A stretch of DNA of 41,818 nt from Novosphingobium sp. ERN07. Lineage in GTDB: Bacteria; Pseudomonadota; Alphaproteobacteria; Sphingomonadales; Sphingomonadaceae. Of this stretch, positions 16,821-23,798 are shown piece after piece. The DNA lies in contig NZ_JABAID010000025.1 of NCBI RefSeq assembly GCF_012641335.1, forward strand, positions 1 through 41,818, written 5' to 3'. The notes below the pieces were generated by a model. The model had not been told where the DNA came from, made no database searches, and saw nothing but the letters and a program-made list of their open reading frames with translations. How positions within the stretch are numbered: position 1 is the first letter of the stretch; the number at the start of each line of letters is the position of its first letter. Both the position numbers and the translations under genes were made by a program.

Positions 16821-18632
16821 TTATCCCTTGTTTTGTTCAAGCAGCGCTGCGGGCACCTGCACCGGCATTTCCAGCAAGTGCTGCGCCATGCTTTTTGCAG
16901 CGGCATCGAAGCGGGGGGACAGGTTGATGCCTCCGCCCTGTGCGTCGTGCGCGACGAAGTTGATCGCGTGGATGCCGGGTACGTCGAACACTTCGACGCG
17001 GGCGCTGGCGGGATCATCGAACAAGTGGCGGTACCAGCCGGTTACGGCGCTTTCGGAAAGGCTGGCGCGTATCCACGGCAGGTAGGCCGGCTTGCGGGCG
17101 ATGACGGCGGTGTTGAACAGCCGCCCCTTGTCGCCACTGCGCGCCCAGGCGAGGCGGATGAGGGGGACTTGCGTGAGGTCTGCCGCTGGTTCCGGCAATG
17201 GCGCGGGATAGAGCGGCAATGCGGACGGATCGAAGCCGGGGCGGACAGGATCGGTGAAATCGAGCGCCTCGCCATCGAGGCTCACTTGCGCAGTTACCCG
17301 GCTGCGCGCGATCAGGCCGAAGACCATACCGGTGAGCGGGAACGCGCGCGGGGCGGCCACGATGGGGGCGATGGAGGTGCCCTGCGCCATGTTCATGATG
17401 GCGGTGGTCTGTTCGCGCCCGAACAGCAGGCACGGCACTGGGTCGGCGTGATCGACCACGATCTTTAGCAGCACCTCGCGCGGGGAGAGCGGGCGGGCAC
17501 GCGGGCCATAGGCGGTTTCGGTGCCGATGATCTCTACATGGGTCTGGCGAAAGGGTTGGTGGCCCTGCGCGTGCAGCATTGTGCCGACCCGTTCAAGCAG
17601 CGCATCGGCGGTGCGCTGCGCTTTGGCCACGGCATCGATGCCGGTGATGGGTATCAGCGCGACCGAGCGCCAGCCATCGTCATAAGTGCCGCACAGTTTC
17701 AGCGTTTCGGGCGCGGGGTGGCCCTTTGCGCCGCGCACCAACACGCGGTTCGGACCGACCTGTTCCAGCGTGATGCCGGTGAAATCGCAGGTCACATCGG
17801 GCACCATATAGGCGCGCGGATCGCTGACTTCGTAGAGCAGTTGTTCGGCAATCGTGCCGACCGAGACGAGGCCGCCTGTGCTTTCTGGCTTGGTGATGAC
17901 CATGCTGCCATCGGCGTGGCATTCTCCCACCGGGAAGCCGATATTGGCCCAATCGGGCACGTCGCGCCAATCGGTAAACGTGCCGCCCGTGGCCTGCGCA
18001 CCGCATTCGAGCAGGTGGCCCGAGACGGTTCCTGCGGCCAGCAGGTCGAGATCATCCGCGCCCCAGCCGAATTCGTGAATCAGCGGACCAAGGATCAGCG
18101 CGGAATCGACGACACGTCCGGTGATCACCACATCGGCCCCGGCATCAAGCGCGCGCGCGATGGGAAATGCGCCAAGATAGGCGTGAAGGCCGATGTCTCC
18201 GGAGGGCAGGTCTGCGCCGCTGAACATGTCGGTCAGCCCCTCTGCGCGCAATTGCGGGACGAGGTGTTCGGCATCATCGCCGGTGACGGTCGCCACGCGC
18301 AAGGCAAGACCCTGTTCGGCGGCGCGTTGGCGGATGACGGCGGCCAGACCTTCGGGGTTCATGCCGCCCGCGTTGGCGATCACGCGGATGCCGCGCGCCT
18401 TCAGTTCGGCAAAGTAAGGGCCGATATGGATATCGACGAAATCGGGCAGGAAGCCGGAAGCGGGGTTGGCCTGCTTCATCCGGCGGAACAGGCCCATTGC
18501 CCCCTCACCCAGATAATCGAAGGCGAGGTAGTTCAGATCGGGGACACGCAGCAGGCCGGGCACGGCAATGGCGCTATCGTTCAGCGCGCCGCTGGCCCCG
18601 CCGATGCGGACGACTTTCCGGCTTTCAGCCAT
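16821..18632 (-). CDS. AtuA/DUF1446-family protein
   Basis: 603 residues. The first ~450 match the DUF1446 (AtuA) family: IGGASGALNDS at the start, ANAGGMNPEGL, and VITGRVVDSALILGPLIHEF. The last ~110 residues are the AtuA-like C-terminal domain beginning LIRLAWARSGDKG. In Pseudomonas, AtuA belongs to the acyclic terpene (citronellol/geraniol) utilisation cluster, but its reaction is not established. The carboxylase subunits AtuC/AtuF are not in this window. The gene overlaps the end of the upstream flavoprotein gene by eight bases and is followed three bases later by the Coq4-family gene. It is therefore co-translated with both. Confidence 0.88.
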   Translation of the reverse strand: MAESRKVVRIGGASGALNDSAIAVPGLLRVPDLNYLAFDYLGEGAMGLFRRMKQANPASGFLPDFVDIHIGPYFAELKARGIRVIANAGGMNPEGLAAVIRQRAAEQGLALRVATVTGDDAEHLVPQLRAEGLTDMFSGADLPSGDIGLHAYLGAFPIARALDAGADVVITGRVVDSALILGPLIHEFGWGADDLDLLAAGTVSGHLLECGAQATGGTFTDWRDVPDWANIGFPVGECHADGSMVITKPESTGGLVSVGTIAEQLLYEVSDPRAYMVPDVTCDFTGITLEQVGPNRVLVRGAKGHPAPETLKLCGTYDDGWRSVALIPITGIDAVAKAQRTADALLERVGTMLHAQGHQPFRQTHVEIIGTETAYGPRARPLSPREVLLKIVVDHADPVPCLLFGREQTTAIMNMAQGTSIAPIVAAPRAFPLTGMVFGLIARSRVTAQVSLDGEALDFTDPVRPGFDPSALPLYPAPLPEPAADLTQVPLIRLAWARSGDKGRLFNTAVIARKPAYLPWIRASLSESAVTGWYRHLFDDPASARVEVFDVPGIHAINFVAHDAQGGGINLSPRFDAAAKSMAQHLLEMPVQVPAALLEQNKG

Positions 18633-20310
18633 TTGCGCCGGTCAGATCGCGGGCGGCAATGAAGCCGAAGGTCATGGCCGGGCCGATGGTGACACCTGCG
18701 CCGGGATAGCTTTCCCCCATTGCCGAAGCGGCATTGTTGCCCACGGCATAGAGTCCGGCGATGGGCTGGTCCACATCGTCCACCACTTGGGCGCGGCCAT
18801 TGGTGCGCAGGCCGCCGTTGGTGCCGATATCGCCGGGGTAGATCGGCAGGGCATAGAACGGCCCTTCGGTCAGTGGGCGGAGGCAGGGATTGGGCTGATG
18901 GCGGTAATCGCCATACATCTTGTCGTAAGCAGCTTCACCGCGATGAAATTCGGGATCTTCGCCCTTGGCCGCGTGGGTGTTGAAGCGGGCGATCTGGGCT
19001 TCAAGTGTGGCGGGATTGACGCCCATTTGCTGTGCCAGTTCGGCAATCGTGCGGCCCTTTTTCAGGATGGTTTTCACAGCGCCTGCCTGAAGCCAGTCGG
19101 GCACCATCGGCAGCAGTGGTCCCATCGGGAATTGGTGGCGATAGCGATGGTCGAACACCATCCAGCTCGGCGAGGCATCGCGGTGCTCACGTTCGCGCCG
19201 GGCCATCTGCTGCCCGACGATATGATAGGAGGCGGCCTCATTGAGGTAGCGCTGCCCCTTCTGGTTAACCATGATGCAGCCGGGTAGCGCGCGTTCGATG
19301 GTGCAGAGCCGCCCGCGATCTTCGCCCGGAACGTAGAACACCGGTGCGGCCCATGCGGACTGCATGTTCATCGTGGCCGCGCCGATGGCTTGGCCTGCGC
19401 GGATGGAATCGCCAGTGTTGCTGGTGACGCCGCCCGAAAGGTGCGTCTTGGCATAGAGCGGGGCATGGGCTTCGCGCATCTGCTGGTTCTTGTCGAACCC
19501 GCCTGCGGCCAGAACCACGCCTTTGCGGGTGCGGATGCGGTAAGGTTTGCCATCCTTTTCCACCACGATGCCGATGACCTTGCCGCCCTCGGTGACGATC
19601 TCCTGCATCGGCGTTTTGAGCCATACGGGCACGCCCGCCTGATTGAGCGCCACGCGCAAACCCCCGGTCAGCGCATTGCCGAGCGTGAGGCGGCGGTCTT
19701 TTTTCGAAGTGAAGCGCAGCGGCCAGTCGAGCCAGTATTTGGCCATGTTGCGCATAAGCCCGGTCAGCCAGCCCTTGCCGCGATAGAGCAACTGATAGGT
19801 TTCCGCGAAAGTCCAGTTGAGATAGCCGAACAGGCTGGCGGCGGGCGACGGCAGGCGCTGCGTCTTCAGATCATCGCCCAGCAGCGTGCCGTCGAGCATT
19901 TCGGGCAGGTGCGTGCGGTATCCGGTAACCGATCCGCCGGGATTTTCGGCGTGGTAATCGGGGTATGGCTGCGCGGTATAGACCACCGGGGTGTTGGCGG
20001 TGACCCAGCGCAGCATGATCGCGGCGTTATCGACATAAGCGCGGATGTTTTCGTCGGGCACGTTGTCTGCCGAAAGGGCGCGGACATAGGTGAACGCATC
20101 GTCGAGATTGTCTTCAAACCCGGCGGCCTTGGCCTGATCGCTGCCCGGAATCCAGATGCCCCCGCCCGACGTGGCGCTGGTGCCGCCCCACAGCCTGTCC
20201 TTTTCGACGACCAGAACTTCGGCATGGTTCTTTGCCGCGACCAGCGCAGACAGCAGCCCGCCCGCGCCCGATCCGACGACGACGACATCGACTTCCTTGT
20301 TCCAGCTCAT
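18625..20310 (-). CDS. FAD-dependent dehydrogenase, KstD/fumarate-reductase-like
   Basis: 561 residues. FAD is bound by the N-terminal GSGAGG (13-18), the Glu of VVEK and the GGTSATSGGGIWIPG loop. The C-terminal GDIGTNGGLRTN and the GVTIGPAMTFG end are typical of 3-ketosteroid delta-1 (and delta-4) dehydrogenases and flavoprotein subunits of the fumarate-reductase superfamily. The likely role is introducing or reducing a double bond next to a ring ketone. It heads the three-gene operon with the AtuA- and Coq4-family genes. ATG 20310 is preferred since the Rossmann strand starts soon after; an ATG at 20352 would add 14 unlikely residues. Confidence 0.85.
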   Translation of the reverse strand: MSWNKEVDVVVVGSGAGGLLSALVAAKNHAEVLVVEKDRLWGGTSATSGGGIWIPGSDQAKAAGFEDNLDDAFTYVRALSADNVPDENIRAYVDNAAIMLRWVTANTPVVYTAQPYPDYHAENPGGSVTGYRTHLPEMLDGTLLGDDLKTQRLPSPAASLFGYLNWTFAETYQLLYRGKGWLTGLMRNMAKYWLDWPLRFTSKKDRRLTLGNALTGGLRVALNQAGVPVWLKTPMQEIVTEGGKVIGIVVEKDGKPYRIRTRKGVVLAAGGFDKNQQMREAHAPLYAKTHLSGGVTSNTGDSIRAGQAIGAATMNMQSAWAAPVFYVPGEDRGRLCTIERALPGCIMVNQKGQRYLNEAASYHIVGQQMARREREHRDASPSWMVFDHRYRHQFPMGPLLPMVPDWLQAGAVKTILKKGRTIAELAQQMGVNPATLEAQIARFNTHAAKGEDPEFHRGEAAYDKMYGDYRHQPNPCLRPLTEGPFYALPIYPGDIGTNGGLRTNGRAQVVDDVDQPIAGLYAVGNNAASAMGESYPGAGVTIGPAMTFGFIAARDLTGANG

Positions 20311-20419
20311 CGCCCTGCAATCCTGTGGCTGCAATTCTTTCAGGCGCCCCATTGGCGGGGCTTTCTCCCGGTGTTCAACGCAGTTGCCGCTATAAGGGGG
20401 CGAGTGTCAACACCATGCG

Positions 20420-20434
20420 TAGATTTTTAATCTA
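20420..20434. promoter_or_regulatory. Palindrome TAGATT-TTT-AATCTA upstream of KstD-like operon
   Basis: This perfect 6-3-6 inverted repeat lies 110 bases before the flavoprotein start, in the 173-base gap between it and the TetR gene end, within an AT-rich stretch. It is a candidate operator or part of the promoter. It has no resemblance to the 22-bp TetR operator on the other side of the regulator gene. Confidence 0.4.
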
Positions 20435-20483
20435 TGGATTACGAAAATGTGCGATTTTCTGGCATTTTGGCCGCATGGTACGA

Positions 20484-21134
20484 TTATTCGTCAGACATTG
20501 GCCTGCCAGATTGCCCCATTCCGCCGATGAAAGTGCGCAGCAGGGCCTTCTGCATGTCCATCAGTGGCCGATCCGTCGCGGGCTTGCCTGAAAGGCTTTC
20601 GATCAGCGGGGACGCCCAGAAGAAACCGAACAGCATGTTGAAGATCGCCACGGTCTGCACGGCCAGAATGCCATCCGACGATGGCACGCCTGCCTTGTCA
20701 CTCAACTTCCGGCCATAGCCGACAAGGCGGCCAAGCCAATCGAGCGCAACCGGATCGGCCTGTCCTTCAGATGAAATTGCCGCGCGTACCAGCAGGCGCG
20801 CGATGTTGGAGTGTTGAGCCAGCAGATCGGTCATGCGGTCGGTCAGTTCATCGAACCTGTCGTCAGGCCCGGCCAGAATGGCGTCCATCAGATCGGTCAT
20901 CGGTTTGAGCGCGCGTTCATAGACCTGCCGGTAGAGATCGTCCTTGCCGCTGAAGTGCTTGTACAGGCCGGGCTGCTGAAGGCCCGCCTGCGCGGCGATG
21001 TCGCGCAGCGAAGTGGCGCCATAGCCATGCTGCGCGAACAGCGCTTCGGCGACATCAAGTATGCGGTTGGCGGTGCGCTGGCCTTTGTTCATCGGCGCGG
21101 GATCAGGCGCAGGGGGCTTCATCGTGACGGTCAT
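20484..21134 (-). CDS. TetR-family transcriptional regulator
   Basis: 216 residues from ATG 21134 (a TTG six codons earlier and an ATG four codons later are alternatives). The TetR helix-turn-helix is clear in the first third: RILDVAEALFAQHGYGATS, then LRDIAAQAGLQQPGLYKHF. The C-terminal ligand domain is generic. The gene diverges from a conserved hypothetical across a gap containing a perfect 22-bp operator-like dyad (21177-21198). It very probably represses that gene and itself. It also lies upstream of the KstD-like operon on the same strand and could be read through into it. Confidence 0.88.
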   Translation of the reverse strand: MTVTMKPPAPDPAPMNKGQRTANRILDVAEALFAQHGYGATSLRDIAAQAGLQQPGLYKHFSGKDDLYRQVYERALKPMTDLMDAILAGPDDRFDELTDRMTDLLAQHSNIARLLVRAAISSEGQADPVALDWLGRLVGYGRKLSDKAGVPSSDGILAVQTVAIFNMLFGFFWASPLIESLSGKPATDRPLMDMQKALLRTFIGGMGQSGRPMSDE

Positions 21135-21176
21135 GAAGGCTGCATAGCGCAAGTCCGTGCAAATTCGCTTGCGTAA

Positions 21177-21198
21177 AAAGTTATCGACCTATAACTTT
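21177..21198. promoter_or_regulatory. TetR operator-like dyad AAAGTTAT-N6-ATAACTTT
   Basis: A perfect 8-bp inverted repeat with a six-base spacer sits between the divergent TetR gene (start 21134) and the plus-strand gene starting at 21258. The total length of 22 bp and the position in a shared promoter region are what TetR-family operators usually show. Confidence 0.7.
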
Positions 21199-21257
21199 CG
21201 CTCACAGAGCCGGACGGGCGTGAATTGCGCTTGCGTTTTTGGCCAGAGGAGACAGCG

Positions 21258-22340
21258 ATGCTTGATGAATCCCGCAGGCAATACCTTTCCGATATCCTGA
21301 AGCCGGTGTCCCCGCCGCGCGAGATCAGCAATCCCTTCACCGAAGAACAGAAGCGGCTGATGCTGGATGTGGTGCATGGCAAGGGGCCGTGGAGGCTGAT
21401 TCTGGCGCAGCACTTTCCCACGGTAGAATCGCTGCTGGCCACGTTCGCTGGCGGCTTTCCTGAAGGCTTCACCCCCACGCTGGACATGTTCCTGACGCCG
21501 ACATTCCGGGGTTTCTTCGCAAACTATTCGGCGCCGCTTTATCCTGAACTGCACGATGTGTTCTATAACGAAGCTTTCCTGAACCACGCCAAGGCCTATT
21601 GGGGGGCGCAATACGCCAAGCCGCAGATGATGCTGTTCAACGTGAACGGGCCTTGCGCCAACACCGATCCGGGGCATCTGGATACGCCCAGCTTCCGGGG
21701 TGTGCGCTATGAAAATTCGCCAACCTGGCTGTGCTCGATCATGGGCCGGTCCGGCCTGTTCCGTGACTATCTGATCAAGATGGCGCAGGTGATCACATGG
21801 TTCAGCCATGATGCCGAAAGCGGCTTTACCTATTGGCCCGAAGGCCCGCTGAAAAAGCCTGCGCGCGTGCAATCGCCCATCTATAACCGCGCGGTGGTGG
21901 TGCAGAACGAAATGCTGGTCCATCGCGGCGAAGCCAATGGCGCGCGCGACCGTCGCCGCCCGGAAGGGCTGGCCTTTGACAGCGTGTTTTCGGGCGACTC
22001 AGATGACCGCGATGGCTGGCTGGTGAAGACGGGCGATACGGTGATCGAACGCTATCGCACCGACGATCTGCGCTTCCTTGTCCACTGGTCTGCCGAAGTG
22101 TTCACCGACTTTGACGAGTTGAAAAAGAACATGGACGGCAGCGATAACCTGACGCACGAGCAGGCTATCGACATGCTGATCAAGGACGTGCGTTCGCGCG
22201 GCATCCAGATTGAAACGCCCAGCGATCCGTTGAATGACCCGGTTTTCATCCGTGCGCTGAACACTGCCTATGACTTTGGCGGACCGGCGGAATATCCGGC
22301 AGAAGCACCGGTGGATGCGCCGTTTGGCATGGCGGCTTGA
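21258..22340 (+). CDS. Putative 2-oxoglutarate/Fe(II) dioxygenase-like protein
   Basis: 360 residues. I do not recognise the family by name. The sequence has a pattern like phytanoyl-CoA-hydroxylase-type 2-oxoglutarate/Fe(II) oxygenases. His140-x-Asp142 (DPGHLDTPSF) could give two iron ligands, and His222 in NEMLVHRGEANG could be the distal one. Arg230-234 follows at the distance where the 2-oxoglutarate-binding Arg is expected. A middle segment ESGFTYWPEGPLKKPARV resembles the family's PGSH region. This is pattern matching by eye. GAGGAGA precedes ATG 21258, so the longer TTG frame is rejected. A TetR gene diverges from it, and a strong bidirectional terminator follows. Confidence 0.6.
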   Translation: MLDESRRQYLSDILKPVSPPREISNPFTEEQKRLMLDVVHGKGPWRLILAQHFPTVESLLATFAGGFPEGFTPTLDMFLTPTFRGFFANYSAPLYPELHDVFYNEAFLNHAKAYWGAQYAKPQMMLFNVNGPCANTDPGHLDTPSFRGVRYENSPTWLCSIMGRSGLFRDYLIKMAQVITWFSHDAESGFTYWPEGPLKKPARVQSPIYNRAVVVQNEMLVHRGEANGARDRRRPEGLAFDSVFSGDSDDRDGWLVKTGDTVIERYRTDDLRFLVHWSAEVFTDFDELKKNMDGSDNLTHEQAIDMLIKDVRSRGIQIETPSDPLNDPVFIRALNTAYDFGGPAEYPAEAPVDAPFGMAA

Positions 22341-22357
22341 GCTGTTAGGCGGGTAGT

Positions 22358-22444
22358 AAACCCACCCCCAACCCCTCCCGCTTGCGGGAGGGGAGCGAGA
22401 CTTATCGAACCACAGGTGAGATTTAGTCGCAGCGGGGTGGGTTT
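22358..22444. repeat. Nested palindromic intergenic repeat
   Basis: An outer 11-bp perfect inverted repeat (AAACCCACCCC at 22358-22368, GGGGTGGGTTT at 22434-22444) encloses an inner hairpin CCCCTCCCGC-TT-GCGGGAGGGG (22372-22393). The compact, terminally inverted, non-coding layout resembles dispersed REP/MITE-like elements that I associate with sphingomonad genomes. It lies just after a stop codon and before a terminator. Confidence 0.65.
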
Positions 22445-22460
22445 TCCCGCTCCAAGGCAG

Positions 22461-22498
22461 AAAAAGGGCCGCAACCGTGGTGGTTGCGGCCCCTTTTT
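22461..22498. terminator. Bidirectional intrinsic terminator
   Basis: An 11-bp stem GGGCCGCAACC / GGTTGCGGCCC (22466-22476 and 22482-22492) with a five-base loop is flanked by A5 on the left and T5 on the right. A U-run therefore follows the stem on both strands. It sits between the convergent ends of the plus-strand gene (22340) and the minus-strand secreted protein (22525) and should serve both. Confidence 0.9.
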
Positions 22499-22524
22499 CA
22501 TGCGCGGCGCATAAAGCGCAGCGC

Positions 22525-22851
22525 TTATTTCAGCTTGGCAAGATCGGCGTCGATCTGGGCAAGGCGCGCGTCGGTCACGTCTTCTGGCGCGTAGGTCTGC
22601 ACGGCCTTGAGCGTCATCGAGCGGGCCATTTCGACCTGTTCGTTGGTCGTAAAGCCCGGAATGTGCTTTTCGACGATGGCCTTCGCGACGGGATCATCGA
22701 GCAGCGTGCCGATGTCGGTTTCGCCAGTGTTGTACTTGGGCTTTTCAGCGGAAGCCTGCGTCGCGGGCTTGGCCGGTTCGGCAGCCATCGCAGCAGCCGG
22801 GAGAGCCGCCGCTGCGAGAGTGGCGATAATGGCAATCCTGATCATGGTCAT
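22525..22851 (-). CDS. Small secreted protein of unknown function
   Basis: 108 residues. A clear Sec signal peptide runs over residues 1-23 (IRIAIIATLAAAALPAAAMA) with likely cleavage after AMA, leaving a mature protein of about 85 residues with no Cys. The mature part is charged and probably helical (DIGTLLDDPVAKAIVEKHIPGF, then DARLAQIDADLAKLK). I do not recognise a family. It is followed by a strong terminator, and its upstream region contains a motif shared with the promoter of the next TetR gene, so TetR control is likely. AGAGGAT precedes the ATG. Confidence 0.75.
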   Translation of the reverse strand: MTMIRIAIIATLAAAALPAAAMAAEPAKPATQASAEKPKYNTGETDIGTLLDDPVAKAIVEKHIPGFTTNEQVEMARSMTLKAVQTYAPEDVTDARLAQIDADLAKLK

Positions 22852-22900
22852 CCTCTCGGGACAGGGAACATCGCGAGTCTTGTCGCTGGCGCATTAAATG

Positions 22901-22915
22901 CACACTTGTGTTCGA
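22901..22915 (-). promoter_or_regulatory. TetR-2 candidate site TCGAACAC-AA-GTGTG
   Basis: On the minus strand this reads TCGAACAC, two bases, GTGTG, with ACAC/GTGT as inverted halves. It lies about 50 bases upstream of the secreted-protein start. The same TCGAACAC...GTGTG arrangement recurs upstream of the TetR gene at 23691-23703, there without the two-base spacer. Confidence 0.5.
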
Positions 22916-22924
22916 ATATCAAGC

Positions 22925-23650
22925 CTACCATGCACCCCAACCCCAGACGATCACATCGACGACGCGCTGGGCGAACATTTCCAGTCCTTGGGGCTTCTCG
23001 TCTTCATCACTGGCCGAAGCTGCGCCCTCCTGAATATGCGCGCCAGTAATTCCAGCCACCAGCAGCCTTGCGACAGCGGCGGGATCGCGCAGATTCCTGC
23101 CATCGCGCGCCGCTGCATCTTCGATATCGCGCGCAATCAGGCCGACGATATAGTCATAGCCGCGCACCCGCATCACATCGGCCAGCGCGGGAAAGCGTTC
23201 GCGAACAGACAGCACGAGGCGCTGCACTGCCAGCACATCGGGCCGGGCAAGCCAGGTGGCGATGATGGTGGCATGATGGCGCAGGCGCTGTTCGATATTA
23301 TCGGTGAGCAAGGGATCGCTCAACGATGCTTCGGCAGACCAGTCTGCCACCGACCGTTCGATCACTGCCGTGAAAAGGGCCTCTTTCGAAGCATAGCGCG
23401 CATAGAGCGTGCCTTTGGAAACACGCGCTTTTTCAGCAACCTGCTTCATGCCCACGGCATCGAAGCCATCGGCAAGGAACATTGCGCGCGCGGCGTCTAC
23501 AATCGACCGGTCGATTGACGAGACTTGTTCCGCTGTAGGCCGCCCGCGCATCGGCTGGTGCGTGGCGGCGGCCGCTGAGGCCGTCTTTGTCGTGGATTTC
23601 CGGGCGTTTTTGGTGGGCGCATTCATGGCCAGCGCTTGTTCCATAGGCAT
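22925..23650 (-). CDS. TetR-family transcriptional regulator
   Basis: 241 residues. A basic, Ala/Thr-rich N-terminal tail of about 45 residues precedes the TetR helix-turn-helix (SIVDAARAMFLADGFDAVGM, then KQVAEKARVSKGTLYARY). The C-terminal domain resembles the AefR-like/TetR C-terminal type seen in regulators of envelope or efflux genes. ATG 23650 or 23626 may be used. It diverges from the GH3 glycosidase gene and lies upstream of a small secreted-protein gene. A shared ACAC/GTGT motif occurs at both intergenic regions, suggesting it regulates itself, the secreted protein and perhaps the glycosidase operon. Confidence 0.87.
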   Translation of the reverse strand: MPMEQALAMNAPTKNARKSTTKTASAAAATHQPMRGRPTAEQVSSIDRSIVDAARAMFLADGFDAVGMKQVAEKARVSKGTLYARYASKEALFTAVIERSVADWSAEASLSDPLLTDNIEQRLRHHATIIATWLARPDVLAVQRLVLSVRERFPALADVMRVRGYDYIVGLIARDIEDAAARDGRNLRDPAAVARLLVAGITGAHIQEGAASASDEDEKPQGLEMFAQRVVDVIVWGWGAW

Positions 23651-23690
23651 GGCTGCCGCGCAAGCGTGCAGGCTTTGCGGGCAAGATTAA

Positions 23691-23705
23691 TCGAACACGT
23701 GTGAT
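23691..23705 (+). promoter_or_regulatory. TetR-2 candidate site with ACACGTGT palindrome
   Basis: TCGAACACGTGTGAT contains the 8-bp palindrome ACACGTGT. It lies 41 bases before the TetR start and about 95 before the GH3 start in their divergent region. It shares TCGAACAC and GTGTG with the site at 22901-22915. Confidence 0.5.
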
Positions 23706-23798
23706 CTATTACTTGACTCCATCCCTTGCCTTGCGACACATCCGCACGGACGACGTGGGGGCAACGCCTTTGCACGCACCGGGATCGAGGAACGGGAC

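Noticed and set aside
17538..18662. 374-codon plus-strand open frame
   Set aside because: Antisense to the AtuA-family gene; no domain and no ribosome site.
20346..20361. Short hairpin GCCCC...GGGGC before TTT near the KstD-like start
   Set aside because: Only five pairs and located at a gene start, so a terminator call is not supported.
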